In this document: piece by piece, positions 14,377 through 20,831 of the stretch
Position numbering within the stretch: the first letter of the stretch is position 1
How the letters are laid out: the number at the start of each line of letters is the position of its first letter
Source: a virus
IMG/VR virus record: IMGVR_UViG_3300044846_000708
Span: 1-31,303 of that record
Length of the DNA stretch: 31,303 nt
Direction: 5' to 3' (one strand)
Notes under the pieces: model-generated
The model's input: the letters and a program-made list of their open reading frames with translations, nothing else
The model's database searches: none
Told to the model about the DNA's origin: nothing
Position numbers and translations under genes: made by a program

Positions 14377-14855
14377 ATCTATACGAAATCACAAGGGAGG
14401 CCCAAGAGTTGGCCTTCCTTTTAGAAACAGACGAATTAACTCCTGAATTAGAGGAGGCACTAGTTATTAATCAGGATCAGTTACAGACTAAAGCCGGTAA
14501 CTATGCAAAAGTCATAGCTAATATTCAATCGGATTCGGATTCAATCGAATATGAAATTAAAAGATTAAAGGCGATGAAGGAGACAAAAGATCGATCCATT
14601 AGTAGACTAAAGGAAGCTCTCAAATATGCGATGCTAGTAAGCGGAATAGAGAAGATTGAGTCAGGCCTATTTAAGATCTCATTGAGAAGATCCGAGGCAG
14701 TAGAGGTAGATGTACTAGAAGCCCTACCTAATGAGTTCGTAAACGTCAAGAATGTAATTACTGCTGACAAGATAGCTATTAAGGAAGCTATTAAAAGAGG
14801 GGAATATGTAATCGGTGCAAGAATAGTCGAAAACTTTAGCCTACAAATAAAATGA
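14373..14855 (+). CDS. Siphovirus Gp157-like protein
   Basis: The 160-residue sequence matches the Gp157 layout. An N-terminal acidic helix (LYEITREAQELAFLL) leads into a long coiled coil (about 45-90, NYAKVIANIQSDSDSIEYEI and on to KDRSISRLKEALKYAM). A beta end follows (FKISLRRSEAVEVDVLEALPNEFVNVK, then the IKEAIKRGEYVIGARIVE helix-strand). The family is usually encoded next to ERF/RecT genes. Its biochemical role is not settled. Confidence 0.85.
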   Translation: MNLYEITREAQELAFLLETDELTPELEEALVINQDQLQTKAGNYAKVIANIQSDSDSIEYEIKRLKAMKETKDRSISRLKEALKYAMLVSGIEKIESGLFKISLRRSEAVEVDVLEALPNEFVNVKNVITADKIAIKEAIKRGEYVIGARIVENFSLQIK

Positions 14856-15043
14856 GCCCGGATATAACAATGTGCCCAGGGACAAATTGTCCACACAAAG
14901 AAACCTGCTACAGATTTACGGCTTGGATTGGTGAATATCAATCGTTCTTTATGGAAGCCCCAATAAAAGACGGGAAGTGCGAGTATTATTGGGGAGAAAA
15001 TTCACAAAGTATTTGGAATCAACTTAAAGAAATAACAAAATGA
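14852..15043 (+). CDS. Small Cys-rich protein (63 aa), putative zinc-binding
   Basis: Three cysteines in MCPGTNCPHKETC with a fourth about 24 residues later (DGKCEYYW) suggest a metal site. Aromatic residues are frequent. It is coupled by ATGA overlaps to the genes on both sides. Function unknown. Confidence 0.65.
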   Translation: MSPDITMCPGTNCPHKETCYRFTAWIGEYQSFFMEAPIKDGKCEYYWGENSQSIWNQLKEITK

Positions 15044-15186
15044 AACCATATCTATACCTCGGAAAATTCATACAGAGACCGGGAGACCTTGCTCCTAAAG
15101 GAATCCGGTCTACCTATCAAACTGAAAAGCTAACATTTAACGAAACCTTTGAAAGAATATGGCAGCTTGTAAGCACGAATCACTAG
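15040..15186 (+). CDS. Small hypothetical protein (48 aa)
   Basis: ATG overlaps the previous stop (ATGA). The basic product (MKPYLYLGKFIQRPGD...) ends 28 bases inside the next gene. Position in a row of coupled genes supports it; no motif is seen. Confidence 0.5.
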   Translation: MKPYLYLGKFIQRPGDLAPKGIRSTYQTEKLTFNETFERIWQLVSTNH

Positions 15187-15488
15187 TTCCTTTGGTGCGG
15201 GATCTATATACTCAAGGCCAAACTAAATATCAGATAGCTGATACTATGGGAATACGAGCTACCACGGTGAACTATATCCTATACAACATTCTTGAAGTCT
15301 CAACCTATAATCCAAGGGCAAACCTAGTTAATGAAATGCCAAAGGAATTAGTTAACCGGGTAATTACCTTAGCATGTTGGGGATATACCAAGAAAGAAAT
15401 AGCTGAAGATCTAAATGTCAAGTTTAAACTAGTGGCGGATCTAGTTAAGGAGGCTACTGACAAAAAATTAATTCAAAAATATTTGTAG
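15159..15488 (+). CDS. Tandem helix-turn-helix protein
   Basis: The 109-residue protein contains two HTH-like units: about 22-44 (TKYQIADTMGIRATTVNYIL) and about 76-100 (YTKKEIAEDLNVKFKLVADL). Each has the usual helix, short turn and recognition helix. It lies at the end of the recombination block, directly before a promoter, so it may regulate early genes. An alternative is a phage DNA-packaging or replication adaptor. Confidence 0.6.
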   Translation: MAACKHESLVPLVRDLYTQGQTKYQIADTMGIRATTVNYILYNILEVSTYNPRANLVNEMPKELVNRVITLACWGYTKKEIAEDLNVKFKLVADLVKEATDKKLIQKYL

Positions 15489-15494
15489 ATCAGT

Positions 15495-15525
15495 GTTGGA
15501 AATTATAATCTATTTATTAGATTTG
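15495..15525 (+). promoter_or_regulatory. Bacteroidota-type promoter
   Basis: GTTG (15495-15498), a 19-base spacer, and TAGATTTG (15518-15525), a perfect TAnnTTTG. The next gene starts at 15556, about 25 bases after the expected start site. Confidence 0.75.
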
Positions 15526-15555
15526 TACATCATATAATTCTAACCCCAAAACCAA

Positions 15556-15828
15556 ATGGAAACAATTAACAGAGTAGCTTACCTAGAAGCCAAAGGAAAA
15601 TCACTTATTTGGCTAGCTTACGCAAATTACTTCGCAAGCGAAGAAATTGTTGAAGAAGGATTTAATCCTAATTCAGGATATGTCTACATCGCATTAGACA
15701 ACGGGATTACAATAGCTTCAGCATTCGGTCAAGACGTAGTATTTATTACATACGATTTCGATCAATACGAGGAGTTATTTTTCGACTCTTATGAGGAATT
15801 AAACAACTACTTAGAAAAAGCAAATTAA
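15556..15828 (+). CDS. Hypothetical early protein (90 aa)
   Basis: First gene of the 15495 promoter, with an AAAACCAAATG leader also used at 16296. The product is acidic and mixed alpha/beta (KGKSLIWLAYANYFASEEIV, GYVYIALDNGITIASAFGQD, then an acidic helical end). No family recognised. Confidence 0.65.
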   Translation: METINRVAYLEAKGKSLIWLAYANYFASEEIVEEGFNPNSGYVYIALDNGITIASAFGQDVVFITYDFDQYEELFFDSYEELNNYLEKAN

Positions 15829-15832
15829 GATC

Positions 15833-16159
15833 ATGAAAAAACTAGAAGTCAATAACGAGCTAATCGGTAAGTACATAAACCGAGTTTTATGGTCAGACGT
15901 AGATCCGGTAGGTAAAATCATCGGTATTAAAGGAAAGACCAAGGTAATTATTCAGCCTATTGAAGCGGGAGAAAACAAGGTCAAAATGGAATTTGTTGCC
16001 GGAGGTTTTTCCGCTCATTGCTTAAATCAATACAATCAAGAATATGATTTTCAAGAATCAGGAACCCCTTTTGATACTTCGCTATCTAATTCAAAACTAA
16101 AAAACAGATATTGGAGTATCGACAATCACCCAAGAAAATATTATGACTACAACTTCTAA
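15833..16159 (+). CDS. Hypothetical protein (108 aa)
   Basis: A beta-rich N-terminal part (LIGKYINRVLWSDVDPVGKI, KGKTKVIIQPIE, KVKMEFVAGGFSAHCLNQY) resembles a small SH3-like or barrel domain. The C-terminus is Asn/Tyr/Arg-rich and probably disordered. No function can be assigned. It overlaps the next likely gene by 17 bases. Confidence 0.65.
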   Translation: MKKLEVNNELIGKYINRVLWSDVDPVGKIIGIKGKTKVIIQPIEAGENKVKMEFVAGGFSAHCLNQYNQEYDFQESGTPFDTSLSNSKLKNRYWSIDNHPRKYYDYNF

Positions 16160-16283
16160 ACCAAAAGCCCCTTCGGGGGCTGCATTTAAACTTATGAAAA
16201 CACTAGGATTAATTATCTACACTATTATCGCTCTATTGCCAATATTCATATTAGGCTATATGCTAGGTCTTAAATTATTGTAA
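16143..16283 (+). CDS. Single-pass membrane peptide (46 aa; 29 aa if starting at 16194)
   Basis: From 16143 the product is MTTTSKPKAPSGAAFKLM followed by a hydrophobic segment (LGLIIYTIIALLPIFILGYM). An internal in-frame ATG at 16194 would give just the membrane part. The longer form overlaps the upstream gene by 17 bases and has a basic, Pro-rich cytoplasmic end. The GC-rich UUCG hairpin lies inside its coding region. Function unknown; superinfection exclusion or regulation at the membrane are common roles for such peptides. Confidence 0.55.
   Translation: MTTTSKPKAPSGAAFKLMKTLGLIIYTIIALLPIFILGYMLGLKLL
16166..16181 (+). other. Stable UUCG-tetraloop hairpin
   Basis: AGCCCC (16166-16171), TTCG loop, GGGGCT (16176-16181). 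No T run follows, so it is not a classic terminator. It sits just before the internal ATG at 16194 and could choose between the two starts of the membrane peptide or protect the upstream mRNA. Confidence 0.6.
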
Positions 16284-16295
16284 ACCAAAAACCAA

Positions 16296-16595
16296 ATGAA
16301 AAAACTAACATTAAAAACAACAAAGATTGTAGAAGGTACCACCGAAGTTCCTGAATACTTTCGTATTGATCATTCGCAGTACTACCGGATAGTTAACGAA
16401 AATATCTATGTATTGGTCTATTTTCACGATTTAAATCGAGAGACAATGGAAGCCTTAACCATCTATCCAGAGATTCAAGTGAAAAGGGTAGATCACCTGT
16501 ATATTCACGTTCAAAACAAGGATATTGTTGAAATCACTAAAGAACAATTCACCGAGCAGTTTGACGCTTGCATGACATTTATCGATCAGCTATGA
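16296..16595 (+). CDS. Hypothetical protein (99 aa)
   Basis: Beta-rich with aromatic strands (QYYRIVNENIYVLVYFHD, HLYIHVQNKDIVEIT), ending in a helix. The start has the AAACCAAAAACCAAATG leader. Stop overlaps the next ATG. No family recognised. Confidence 0.65.
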   Translation: MKKLTLKTTKIVEGTTEVPEYFRIDHSQYYRIVNENIYVLVYFHDLNRETMEALTIYPEIQVKRVDHLYIHVQNKDIVEITKEQFTEQFDACMTFIDQL

Positions 16596-16819
16596 AGACA
16601 GAATCACAAACCGCACTAATTAAGGGATGGCTATTAAACGGCCATTCCTTGACCACCCTAGAGGCTTTAACAATGTTTAGATGCTTCCGATTAGCCGCAA
16701 GGATTGATAACCTCAGAACCGCCGGTTTACCCATCCTGACAGAAATGATAGATATAAACGGGAAGCGAGTTGCACGATATTCATTAATCACGGATTTTGA
16801 CCTAATCGATAAGCGATGA
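16592..16819 (+). CDS. Helix-turn-helix domain protein (75 aa)
   Basis: I chose the ATG at 16592, which overlaps the upstream stop as ATGA. The sequence SQTALIKGWLLNGHSLTTLE, FRCFRLAARIDNLRTAGLP, then GKRVARYSL fits a common small winged-helix protein in phages (helix, ALxxFxxxRLAARIxxLRxxG recognition helix, then a wing). It probably binds DNA near the replication genes. Confidence 0.78.
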   Translation: MKTESQTALIKGWLLNGHSLTTLEALTMFRCFRLAARIDNLRTAGLPILTEMIDINGKRVARYSLITDFDLIDKR

Positions 16820-16965
16820 GACGGCGAAACCTAACAGAATACGAGAAGGAATTGATCTTTGAAAGATGGCAGGATCGGATACCTACAAAGGTAATAGCTA
16901 TAGAATTTGGTGTTAGCTACATGTGCATTTATTACCAACTAAAAAGGCGCAACTTAGTTGGATAA
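16816..16965 (+). CDS. Small helix-turn-helix protein (49 aa)
   Basis: ATGA overlap with the previous gene. The product is basic at the start (MRRRNLTEYEKELIFERWQD) with an HTH of the resolvase/homeodomain type (IPTKVIAIEFGVSYMCIYYQ). A candidate autoregulator; the -33 element of the next promoter lies within its last codons. Confidence 0.65.
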   Translation: MRRRNLTEYEKELIFERWQDRIPTKVIAIEFGVSYMCIYYQLKRRNLVG

Positions 16966-16987
16966 TCTAGAAAAAAACTTATATTCG
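16957..16987 (+). promoter_or_regulatory. Bacteroidota-type promoter for the structured RNA / replication genes
   Basis: GTTG (16957-16960), a 19-base spacer, and TATATTCG (16980-16987), one mismatch to TAnnTTTG. An inverted repeat ATTCGA/TCGAAT (16983-16988/16992-16997) overlaps the -7 element and the expected start near 16992-16995, so a repressor site is plausible. Confidence 0.6.
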
Positions 16988-16993
16988 AATATC

Positions 16994-17078
16994 GAATTAT
17001 TCATGTGTGGTAGCAAGAATAATTCTCAGGTTTACTAAACCTAGCCCGGCAGTCTACCACCTGTCGGGCTTTTTAATT
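16994..17078 (+). ncRNA. Three-hairpin RNA with complementary first and last loops
   Basis: Hairpin A is GAATTATTC/GAATAATTC (16994-17002/17017-17025), 9 perfect pairs with a 14-nt loop. Hairpin B is GGTTT/AAACC (17029-17033/17037-17041) with a 3-nt loop. Hairpin C is the terminator AGCCCGGCAG/CTGTCGGGCT (17043-17052/17061-17070) with an 8-nt loop. In loop A, GTGGTAG (17007-17013) is the exact complement of CTACCAC (17054-17060) in loop C, so a 7-bp kissing interaction is possible. A promoter ends at 16987 and a T tract follows 17070, giving an RNA of about 80-85 nt. It could be a separate small RNA or an attenuator leader for the replication genes. Confidence 0.6.
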
Positions 17079-17080
17079 TT
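17043..17080 (+). terminator. Strong rho-independent terminator before replication genes
   Basis: A 10-bp stem (17043-17052/17061-17070, one G-U pair), an 8-nt loop and a TTTTTAATTTT tract. It lies five bases before the start codon region of the next gene, so read-through or another promoter is needed to express that gene. Confidence 0.85.
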
Positions 17081-17084
17081 TATT

Positions 17085-17765
17085 ATGATAGGTAAAAAAT
17101 CCTTTATTATGTACACCGATCAGCGAGAAGTATTTGACGAACTAGATGACGTCACCGCCGGTAAGCTAATCAAACACATCTTTGCATACGTTAATGACGA
17201 AGATCCAAACACGGAAGACCTTCTTTTAAAGGTTGCATTCCTACCAATTAAGACTCAGCTTAAGCGAGATCTCAAGATATGGGACTCAAAGAAGCAACAA
17301 AGATCTGAAGCCGGAAGGAAAGGAGGTTTAGCAAAAGCTAGCAATGCTAGCGAAGTTCTAGCAAAACCTACGATCGCTACAAATATTGTAGCAAATCTAC
17401 CTGTTAATGTAAATGATAATGTTAATGTTAATGGTAATGTTAATGATATTTCTTCTTTTACTATTTTTACTAATAGGCGATTAGGAGGTAAAAATCTCTT
17501 TGAAGATATGATGCATATCTACGATCTAAACGAAGAGCAAATTCAAAAGCTATATCAGGAATGGGATTTAACTCATGAGGGTCAAACCTTTGAAAGCGAA
17601 AGGCATTTTAAAAATAGCTTTATACTATTCGTAAAAAATAACGCAAGTAGATTTAAGCAGGTAAAAAACAATTCCTACAGGCAAAAAACTGAAAGTAAAT
17701 CAGAAAATATTTTTAGCAAATTACTTGCTGAAGAAATCGAAAAAGAAAACCAAAATAAGCCATGA
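17085..17765 (+). CDS. Replication-type protein with DUF6291-like N-terminus
   Basis: I chose the ATG at 17085, after the terminator; a GTG within the upstream RNA is unlikely. The N-terminal half (KKSFIMYTDQREVFDELDDV, GKLIKHIFAYVNDEDP, LPIKTQLKRDLKIWDSKKQQ, RSEAGRKGG) matches a domain common at the start of Bacteroidota phage replication proteins. A low-complexity Asn/Val linker follows (about 131-145), then a helical C-terminal part (LFEDMMHIYDLNEEQIQKLY), possibly DnaD-like. It is probably a replication initiator or helicase-loading protein. The linker DNA is a degenerate GTTAAT hexamer run. ATGA overlap with the next gene. Confidence 0.72.
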   Translation: MIGKKSFIMYTDQREVFDELDDVTAGKLIKHIFAYVNDEDPNTEDLLLKVAFLPIKTQLKRDLKIWDSKKQQRSEAGRKGGLAKASNASEVLAKPTIATNIVANLPVNVNDNVNVNGNVNDISSFTIFTNRRLGGKNLFEDMMHIYDLNEEQIQKLYQEWDLTHEGQTFESERHFKNSFILFVKNNASRFKQVKNNSYRQKTESKSENIFSKLLAEEIEKENQNKP

Positions 17766-18391
17766 AAAAAACAATCTTAACACACCTTCAAAAAATGGAA
17801 TTCGTCTGCGGTCTTAAGCAGTTCAAAGAATACAAAGAAGAGGATGCAATCGAATTACTCAATTGCCTAAATAAATTATTTACAAGCTACGGATGGATGA
17901 ACGAAAGTCGGGTAGACTATATACTGCACGCAGGAATGCGAGGTCAGTACGGGGACTTCTATCACGTAAACGAAAAGACAGTCAGCGTTTGGATAAATCA
18001 ATACTACGCTCATCATCAAAGTCAAATTGTTCAGGAGGTACAGGCAATGAATAACGTAGACCGGGAGCCTTCAGAGGAAGAGATTGCACAATGGATAGAA
18101 ATAGGAAAGCAGATATTTCGGGATAATTATCAATACGCAAAAGATAACGGATACTGCAAGGATCTAGCCGAATGGGGAGGCAATTGGTTTAACAAGTTTC
18201 AGGAGAAAGGAATCTTAAAACCTTGGTTGTATCAAGTAGAAGAAATTGAGAAGGACGTACGCAGGGAATTAAGGCTTACTACCCGGTACATCGATGAAAT
18301 ATCTGTAGGAGCTAAATCAAAGAATAAAATTTGGAAGCTATTTATTTTAGAATCAATTCAGGAAAACAGAAACTTAGACAAATTAATATGA
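17762..18391 (+). CDS. Hypothetical replication-operon protein (209 aa)
   Basis: Mainly helical and charged (EDAIELLNCLNKLFTSYGWM, EEIAQWIEIGKQIFRDNYQY). It is coupled by ATGA overlaps to the initiator-like gene and a small membrane protein. The pairing suggests a replication partner such as a loader, but no ATPase motif (no GxxGxGK) is present. I do not recognise the family. Confidence 0.65.
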   Translation: MKKTILTHLQKMEFVCGLKQFKEYKEEDAIELLNCLNKLFTSYGWMNESRVDYILHAGMRGQYGDFYHVNEKTVSVWINQYYAHHQSQIVQEVQAMNNVDREPSEEEIAQWIEIGKQIFRDNYQYAKDNGYCKDLAEWGGNWFNKFQEKGILKPWLYQVEEIEKDVRRELRLTTRYIDEISVGAKSKNKIWKLFILESIQENRNLDKLI

Positions 18392-18564
18392 AAAAGTTAA
18401 TAGAAAGTCTAACTCCAAAAAAGCAGGATCTATTTAGTATGCAAACTACACTGCTAACTATCTTTACCCTTATGCACTTTAAATTTAATTGTGGACTTTG
18501 GTTTATATTCATTGTAGCTGGGGTTACCATAGCAATGGATTTTGTTTATAAAGCCTGCAAATGA
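18388..18564 (+). CDS. Small membrane protein (58 aa)
   Basis: The ATG at 18388 overlaps the upstream stop. A basic N-terminus (MKKLIESLTPKKQD) precedes one or two hydrophobic segments (MQTTLLTIFTLMHF; CGLWFIFIVAGVTIAMDFV). ATGA overlap with the resolvase gene. Function unknown. Confidence 0.6.
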   Translation: MKKLIESLTPKKQDLFSMQTTLLTIFTLMHFKFNCGLWFIFIVAGVTIAMDFVYKACK

Positions 18565-18902
18565 TTCAATTTAAACTTAATCAAAAGCCTTTATCAATTA
18601 ATCAGGCTTGGCAAGGAAAAAGGTTTAAATCACCTGCATATAAAATCTACGAAAAAGAAATGCTTTTGCTAATGCCAAAAGCAAAAATCGAAATAGATCA
18701 AATGTTAAGGATCGAGTTCTTTTTTGGATTTAGCAATTTAGTAAGCGATTTAGATAATCCTGTCAAGTTATTAATCGATATAGCTCAGAAAAAGTATGGA
18801 TTTAATGACAAAATGGTCTTTGAATTAAATGTAAGGAAATGCATTGTAAAGAAAGGGGAAGAGTTTATTCACATGGCAATTTATAAAATGCTACCTTTTT
18901 AG
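18561..18902 (+). CDS. rusA: RusA-family Holliday junction resolvase
   Basis: The 113-residue protein has the RusA features: SINQAWQGKRFKSPAYKIYE near the start, and SDLDNPVKLLIDIAQKKYGF with the conserved acidic residues followed by NDKMVFEL. RusA dimers cut four-way junctions arising in phage recombination and replication. The length is normal for the family. It ends the replication block; a promoter element follows. Confidence 0.88.
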   Translation: MIQFKLNQKPLSINQAWQGKRFKSPAYKIYEKEMLLLMPKAKIEIDQMLRIEFFFGFSNLVSDLDNPVKLLIDIAQKKYGFNDKMVFELNVRKCIVKKGEEFIHMAIYKMLPF

Positions 18903-18942
18903 ACATAATTAACCTTTAAAAATAAGATATTAATTTATTTTT

Positions 18943-18950
18943 TATATTTG
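18943..18950 (+). promoter_or_regulatory. Perfect -7 element without a clear -33
   Basis: TATATTTG lies 15 bases before the XRE gene. At the 19-base distance upstream there is AAAT in place of TTG. The promoter may be weak or need an activator, which suits a gene for a regulator. Confidence 0.5.
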
Positions 18951-18965
18951 AATAAATAAAAACAA

Positions 18966-19169
18966 ATGAGCTTAGAAGAAGGAAGATTGATTAGATCAGC
19001 AAGAAAAAAAACAGGCTATACGCAGCTACAATTATGCGAAAAGCTAGGAATTAGTCACGCACCTATTAATCAGATAGAAAACGGATTAGAAAGTATTAGC
19101 CTGCATAATCTAAGATTGATATGTGATGCAGTAGGATTAGAGGTAATTATTCAACATAAAAATGCCTAG
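18966..19169 (+). CDS. XRE (Cro/C1-type) transcriptional regulator, 67 aa
   Basis: A single HTH_3 domain fills the protein: EGRLIRSARKKTGYTQLQL, CEKLGISHAPINQIENGLES, LHNLRLICDAVGLEVII. No dimerisation or sensor domain is attached, so it is Cro-like in size. It is the first gene of the modification operon and may control it. The stop overlaps the next gene by 8 bases. There is no integrase nearby, so lysogeny control is not implied. Confidence 0.88.
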   Translation: MSLEEGRLIRSARKKTGYTQLQLCEKLGISHAPINQIENGLESISLHNLRLICDAVGLEVIIQHKNA

Positions 19170-19413
19170 AGGATTGCCTACCACAAAGCCGGACTATTCA
19201 CTTGAGATTCGTTACAAGAAATCAAATAACGAATGGTCTGAATGGTCACCGAAAGGTAAAGGCACTTTTCAAGGAATAGAAATAGTGCAGCGACAAATTA
19301 AAATTTTATCAAATCCCTATATCAACATAGAGAAGGAGATCCGCTTCATTTTATTTGGATCTATTTGTGATATTCAGGGAAATCCAACCGGTAAGGTTAT
19401 CACTTTAAAATAA
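19162..19413 (+). CDS. Hypothetical protein (83 aa)
   Basis: Starts with MPRGLPTTKPDYSLEIRYKK, then NNEWSEWSPKGKGTF and a beta-rich second half. No recognised family. Its place between the regulator and the ParB-like gene suggests either a small DNA-binding adaptor or an accessory of the modification cassette. Confidence 0.6.
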   Translation: MPRGLPTTKPDYSLEIRYKKSNNEWSEWSPKGKGTFQGIEIVQRQIKILSNPYINIEKEIRFILFGSICDIQGNPTGKVITLK

Positions 19414-19418
19414 AAAAC

Positions 19419-19955
19419 ATGAATATTCAAAAAGTAAAAATCGCACAAGTAAAAAGTAATCCGAATAACCCAAGGATTATTAAGGATGATAAGTTTCAGA
19501 AGTTAGTGCAATCTATTAAGGATTTTCCTAAAATGCTTGAGATCCGGCCTATAGTAGTTAACTCAGATATGATAGTCCTTGGAGGCAATATGAGGCTTAA
19601 GGCTTGCAAGGAAGCAGGGCTTAAAGACGTATTTATTATTCAAGCTAATGACCTCACAGAGGAGGAGCAAAATCAATTTATAATCAAAGACAATATAGGG
19701 TTTGGCGAATGGGATTGGGACATTTTAGCAAACGAATGGAATGTAGATAGCTTAGAAGATTGGGGTCTTATAATTCCTAATTTTGACACAGAACATTATA
19801 ACCCGAACTTAGATCCATCCACTAATTATAGTGATATTACTCAAGAGCAAATACAACGAGAAGCTGAGAAATTAGCAAATCAAATGCTAAAAGAAAGAAG
19901 GAAGGTAGAATGTATGTGTCCGGAATGTGGTACAGAATTTCAGATAGATGCTTGA
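19419..19955 (+). CDS. ParB-like (Srx-fold) protein with C-terminal Cys motif
   Basis: Residues about 3-75 form a ParB/sulfiredoxin-type domain (IAQVKSNPNNPR, ... IRPIVVNSDMIVLGGNMRLKACKEAG), with the GGNMR motif at 55-59. Next comes a stretch seen with phage methylase-linked ParB proteins (IKDNIGFGEWDWDILANEW). The C-terminus has VECMCPECGTEF (Cys165, Cys167, Cys170), a possible half zinc site. ParB-like domains bind CTP or ATP and DNA, or act as nucleases or kinases in other systems. Here it likely couples to the methyltransferase two genes on. Confidence 0.82.
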   Translation: MNIQKVKIAQVKSNPNNPRIIKDDKFQKLVQSIKDFPKMLEIRPIVVNSDMIVLGGNMRLKACKEAGLKDVFIIQANDLTEEEQNQFIIKDNIGFGEWDWDILANEWNVDSLEDWGLIIPNFDTEHYNPNLDPSTNYSDITQEQIQREAEKLANQMLKERRKVECMCPECGTEFQIDA

Positions 19956-20232
19956 AGAACAGGTACATAAATTATTAAGCGAAGCAAGATTTAAATTTGC
20001 CTTCTCTATGCCAACTATTCCTCATGAGTATTCTCATAGAGATCAATGGCTAAACGATAAAGACTTTTGCGATGTAGTTCAATTTATTAGAGATAACGGA
20101 ATTCAAGAGAAGTTTTTCAAAACAGAGTTTACGTACTATTACTTTAATGGACACAAGTATTGGACTATGGGTAATCCTTTATCCTATACGGATAAGAAAA
20201 AAACATACATTTTAAATAGAGCAAAAATATGA
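19948..20232 (+). CDS. Hypothetical protein (94 aa) between ParB-like and methyltransferase genes
   Basis: Aromatic-rich product with KFAFSMPTIPHEYSHRDQWL, FIRDNGIQEKFFKTEFTYYY, and HKYWTMGNPLSYTDKKKTYI. The His/Asp/Tyr-rich pattern looks conserved and could hold an active site. I recall similar proteins beside phage DNA methylases, but no function. Overlaps both neighbours. Confidence 0.65.
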   Translation: MLEEQVHKLLSEARFKFAFSMPTIPHEYSHRDQWLNDKDFCDVVQFIRDNGIQEKFFKTEFTYYYFNGHKYWTMGNPLSYTDKKKTYILNRAKI

Positions 20233-20831
20233 ATCATTTCATCACGAATTTTAACATCAAAGATCCAAGAGTTGAGCAAAATATTAAAGCTAACTTTCCT
20301 AATAAATTAGATTTTTGTTATACCGATCCTCCATGGGGAAGTGGAAATTTAAATTATTGGAAAACAATGAATCAAAAAATGACCGGAGCTAATTCGGATC
20401 TAATAAATCAAGTTGAGCTAGAAGAGATCTTTACTAGGTTAATTGTACAAAACGTAAAGAATTATGCATTTATTGTTTACGGGATTAGAGAGATGGATTC
20501 AGCGATTGCAATGTTTAAAAAATATTCAAACGTGACAAATATTCAGCACTACTTTAAGACCTATAGATCCGGAAATAAAATACTTAAGAACGTAGTAATT
20601 TGTGTCACTTTAAACGATGCGCCAATTGTTGATTGGAGTGGTTTAGAAAACCTACAGGGCTTAAAAGGATTACAATATGTTTGCGAAAAATTTAAGAATA
20701 ATTATAAAACATGTCTTGAATTATTTGTAGGCATTGGATACTATTTGAACATCTTAAATAAATACGGATATATAGTTTGTGGTAACGAATTAAATTCTGC
20801 TAGGTTAAAGAAAGCCTTGTCTAAACTATGA
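20229..20831 (+). CDS. Small DPPW-type SAM-dependent methyltransferase
   Basis: The 200-residue protein has motif IV DPPWGSGN (33-40) near the start and motif I CLELFVGIGYYLNIL (162-176) near the end, with Glu187 (CGNELN) as a likely SAM ribose contact. Motif IV before motif I is the beta-class order of amino methyltransferases, which methylate N6 of adenine or N4 of cytosine. There is little room for a target recognition domain. Its neighbours (ParB-like, GNAT, IbrAB-like) suggest a partner supplies specificity or a further modification step. Confidence 0.8.
   Translation: MNHFITNFNIKDPRVEQNIKANFPNKLDFCYTDPPWGSGNLNYWKTMNQKMTGANSDLINQVELEEIFTRLIVQNVKNYAFIVYGIREMDSAIAMFKKYSNVTNIQHYFKTYRSGNKILKNVVICVTLNDAPIVDWSGLENLQGLKGLQYVCEKFKNNYKTCLELFVGIGYYLNILNKYGYIVCGNELNSARLKKALSKL

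Noticed and set aside
17007-17084. GTG start for the replication gene at 17007
   Set aside because: The codons cover the hairpin RNA and terminator; family-type sequence begins at 17085.
17400-17460. CRISPR-like array
   Set aside because: The repeats are 6-base coding units without spacers.
18966-19169. Lysogeny repressor
   Set aside because: The protein is one Cro-sized domain and no integrase, excisionase or divergent promoter is present.
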